This document shows positions 61,119-64,000 of a DNA stretch of 64,000 bases, in pieces; the stretch's first letter is position 1, and each line of letters starts with the position of its first letter. This stretch comes from Cephalotus follicularis. Lineage: Eukaryota; Streptophyta; Magnoliopsida; Oxalidales; Cephalotaceae. The stretch is taken from assembly GCA_001972305.1 (NCBI GenBank), contig BDDD01005039.1:1-64000 (forward strand), read 5' to 3'. Both the position numbers and the translations under genes were made by a program. Under the pieces are notes generated by a model. That model made no database searches. It was not told the DNA's origin and was given only the letters and a program-made list of their open reading frames with translations.

Positions 61119-61662
61119 GACATGTGACACCCAAACGACTGTATTGATTGATTGTACCCTTGTGCGGTATTCCTGAATTGTATTGTCTATGGCCACTTCG
61201 AATGGTTGCTTATATATATTGAAATACTTATACATATGTTATTTCAGATAACTGACATGCATGTTACATTTATATATTCTTTATCATGCATTATTTTCTA
61301 CTTAGCCAAGTGAGGACAACGGCTAACCCCCTACAATTTCAAATTAAGCAATGGCGTTCAGAAAGTGCTGCTGAAGCTTTTGGAGAGCTTCTATTTTGTT
61401 AAGGTTGTTATTTACGATGTTTTGTGTGGGAATGAACGCTCACACTCCATTGTTGTCATTTTACTTTTCCTATCTGTAAAAGATGATTGTTATGTATTAT
61501 GTACAAGCACGTAGTATGGGCTGCGTGCCGATAACCTTATAATCCGTCTTTTGGAATGCTTCCGCTTATTAATGAATGTTGTTAACGATTGAATGCTGGA
61601 TTATTATTTTTTTCTAATATCACCACATATGCATGTCATGTGGAAATGGGGGTGTGACAGCA

Positions 61663-61674
61663 TGGTATCAGAGC
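61663..61674 (+). other. Primer binding site of B2 (tRNA-iMet)
   Basis: TGGTATCAGAGC, three bases after the LTR. Confidence 0.93.
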
Positions 61675-61765
61675 TTATTTTTAAATATGCTATCGCTGGG
61701 ATAAGTTTCTCTAAAATTAAGTGAATTATTACCTAATGATTATGTCATTCCATATAGGAAACCGA

Positions 61766-62880
61766 ATGGACCTACGAAGAGGTAGGAGAGGAAGGCGTAG
61801 AGCCGACGAAGGAATCAATGCACCGCCAGTGAATGGAAATGATCCGCCAGCAAATGAAGGAGTGAATATTCCTCCAGTGCAAGAAGAGAGGAGTAATTTT
61901 GACCGCATGGCTGACCTCTTCCAGCAGCAGATGCAAACCAACGTGGCAAGCATGGAGCAGATATGGCAGATGTATGAAGCTAACCGGGCCTATCAACATG
62001 CCCCTGAAGCTTGTCATATCGGTGGATTTGGCAGAGACTTGGAGAGGTTCATGAGACAAAATCCTCCGATATTCAATGGTGAGCTGAATCCTACTGTGGC
62101 CGAGCAGTGGATTAGAGATCTAGAGAAAATATTTGCTGCCTTGGAGTGTACTGATGAGCAGAAACTCAACTTTGATGTATACCGCTTATGGGGTGAGGCT
62201 ACCTATTGGTGGGAAAGGATTGAAGCAAAGTGGGAATCTTGGGGACTTGACAGGACTTGGGACAGATTTCAGTTTGAGTTCCTTGCAACTTATGTACCAC
62301 AGATAGAACGTGATCGGAGGGAGACTGAGCTGATGGAGTTACGTCAAGGGGAGATGACGGTAGCTCAGTACCAGACTAGATTTGTGGAGTTGGCAAGACA
62401 TACACCTTATCTTGTGGAGGGTGAATCGCGAATGATCTGAAGGTTTCTAAAAGGCCTTCGACCTGATATCAGATCTAAACTGTTAATGTTGCACCTAACT
62501 TCTTTTGTAGATATTGCTGAAAGGGCGATGATTCTAGAAGCCGATGCGAATGAAAGGAGAGCGGAGCGATCTCGTACCAATCAATCAAGACCAGCACAGT
62601 CACAGGGGCAGGGGAGTAATAATCTTGCTAAGTCGACAAGATCTGACAACAAAGGTCAAGGAGGTTCTCGACGCAGAAATTCACGATCAAGAACTCCTAA
62701 CCGAAGCGGTCAACATAATTCAGGTGGATGAGCTTTTTGTGGTCGCCAGAACCATGATGAGACTGAATGCTGGAAAAAGATGGGGAAATGCTTAAGGTGT
62801 GGTTCACAAGAACATATGCGGAGTGGTTGTCCAATGATGAAGGATCAAGCACGCAGCCAACAGGAAAGTGCTGGTGCTAG
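61766..62880 (+). pseudogene. gag and nucleocapsid region of B2
   Basis: Begins MDLRRGRRGRRR, then a proline/asparagine-rich segment, the gag core ([50 protein letters not shown]), a basic stretch rich in S, R and Q, and zinc-knuckle sequence at about 62730-62835. The leader context (GAAACCGAATGG) fixes the start. About two breaks. Confidence 0.85.
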
Positions 62881-64000
62881 TGGTAGTGCTGCGGCTGCTC
62901 AACCGTAGAGGGATACCGGAAAAGGGATTGTGAAAGGTAGGGTCTACACCTTATCTAGAGGTGATGTGCCAGAATCTACTACTGTTGTGGTAGGTACCAT
63001 TTTTATATCTGGCATACTAGCTCATGTATTGATTGATCCTGGTGCGACACATTCATTCATTGCATCTGAATTTGCCTGCAACTTACATGGTGTTACTTCT
63101 AGATTACCTTACATTTTGGAGGTGAGCACTCCAGCTAGTACTTGTCTTCTATCTAACACTATAATGAAAGATTGTGAAATCAAGGTAGCTGGGATTCAGT
63201 TATCTGCTGACTTGATAGTATTACCTATCCGGGATTTTGATGTAATATTGAGGATGGACTGGTTGTATGCGCATCATGCTTGTGTTGATTGCTATAACAA
63301 GATGATGACCTTTTACCTTCAAGATGGGACTGAGTGCAAGCTTATCAGAGAGAAGGATGTTTCTACTCCGATCATTTCGTATACTCGAGCACAGAAGTAT
63401 CTCAAGCAAGGGTGTGAAGGCTATTTGGCATATGTGATTGATCATACGAAAGGTACGCCTAGTATTGAACAAGTTCCTATTGTATGTGAATTTCCTGATG
63501 TATTTCTGGATGATCTCACTTCGTTGCCACCGGAGAGAGATATAGAGTTTAGCATTGAACTATTGCCTGGGACTACTCCCATATCCAAAGCACCGTACCG
63601 AATGGCTCCTGCTGAACTGAGGGAGTCGAAGACCCAATTGCAGGATTATCTTGATAAGGGCTTCATCAGACCGAGTGTATCACCGTGGGGAGCACCGGTC
63701 CTGTTTGTGAAAAAGAAGGATGGATCGATGCGACTATGCATTGATTACAGGCTGCTAAATCAGGTAACCGTGAAGAACAAGTATCCTTTACCACATATTG
63801 AGGAATTGTTCGACCAGTTGCAAGGCTCTACTGTATTCTCAAAACTTGACCTGAGAACAGGTTATCATCAGTTGAGGATCAGAGAAGGTGATGTGGAGAA
63901 GACCGCATTTCGAACCAGATATGGGCATTACGAATTTCTGATATTGCCGTTTGGTTTGACGAATGCTTCTGCAGCCTTTATGTGTTTGATGAACAGAGTG
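62881..64000 (+). pseudogene. pol of B2, left part (protease, RT)
   Basis: Protease ([17 protein letters not shown] near 63030), linker, then RT with [16 protein letters not shown] near 63675 and [19 protein letters not shown] near 63775. The window ends inside RT. It matches the B1 fragment at 1721-2713 closely. Confidence 0.85.

Larger units (their letters stand above)
58947..61659 (+). repeat. 5' LTR of B2
   Basis: 2713 bp, TGTAACAACC to GGGTGTGACA. TATA-like CTATATCAAC near 59492, arrays 59099-59226 and 60278-60370, donor-like AAGGTAGGG near 60127, inverted repeats 60966-60978 and 61106-61118, conserved block near 61303-61340. Confidence 0.93.
58947..64000 (+). mobile_element. Ty3/gypsy element, family B (copy B2), running off the window
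   Basis: Complete 5' LTR (58947-61659), primer site, gag and pol up to mid-RT, cut by the window edge. Inserted in the outer copia LTR Ka; the left target copy would be TCACC (58942-58946). Gag differs more from A, C and D than those do from each other. About three breaks in the visible part. Its 3' LTR, the second TCACC and the rest of Ka are expected to the right. Confidence 0.9.

Noticed and set aside
1-64000. Envelope-bearing retrovirus-like, Polinton or toxin genes
   Set aside because: No envelope-like frame between integrase and 3' LTR, no DNA polymerase B or capsid-type genes, and no toxin-like domain.

Overview
This window is a plant nuclear repeat block, probably pericentromeric heterochromatin of a eudicot. 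I base that on long-LTR Ty3/gypsy chromovirus-type elements with gag, pol and an integrase tail resembling the Tekay/Del lineage, on several Ty1/copia elements, on an initiator-Met tRNA primer site (TGGTATCAGAGC) beside almost every LTR, and on a 163-bp satellite at the left edge. I found no host gene, tRNA, rRNA or other cellular RNA gene. The species cannot be named from the sequence.

Layout. 1-1496: 163-bp satellite. 1497-1720: copia LTR scrap. 1721-5555: truncated gypsy element of family B. 5556-6380: unassigned LTR-like DNA. 6381-42232: an old gypsy element (family D) opened up by later insertions. Its pol is split by a reversed solo LTR (10214-25494). That solo LTR in turn received a complete family A gypsy element (11751-20968, target duplication ATGTT) and a small gag-only copia element (21118-24433, duplication CCTAG). 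D's 3' LTR received a reversed family-B solo LTR (27791-30181, duplication TTTTC) and a near-complete family C gypsy element (31844-41412). 42238-45663: a long reversed gypsy LTR (G) sitting in a reversed copia pol fragment (H, 45664-46980). 46981-58946: an outer copia LTR (Ka) holding a full-length copia element of its own family (K, 48717-58541, duplication GGTAG). 58947-64000: a second family B gypsy element inserted in the Ka LTR and running off the window. By-eye LTR divergence is D about 9-12%, C and K about 4-5%, gag-only copia about 3%, A about 2%, which agrees with the nesting order.

The most unusual signal is not a gene. The LTRs of families A, B, C and D, the solo LTRs, the unassigned F and G LTRs and the gag-only copia LTR all carry arrays of a 10-bp word of the form CAGTCGACTG/CAGCCGACTG or GCGTCGACGC/ACGTCGATGTC. 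The words are mostly set 20-22 bp apart, with unrelated spacer sequence between them. In the gypsy LTRs the arrays sit at two comparable places, about 0.15-0.2 kb and about 0.8-1.4 kb from the LTR start, and the word type is swapped between otherwise related LTRs. Most words contain a (G/A)(T/C)CGAC core, the sequence reported for CBF/DREB-type AP2 factors, so these may be stress-responsive enhancer arrays. That is a hypothesis. The same LTRs share a pair of 13-bp GCYAGGAGNTRGC inverted repeats with a compensatory change, and a TTAGCC(N13)GGCTAA block followed by a splice-acceptor-like CAG.
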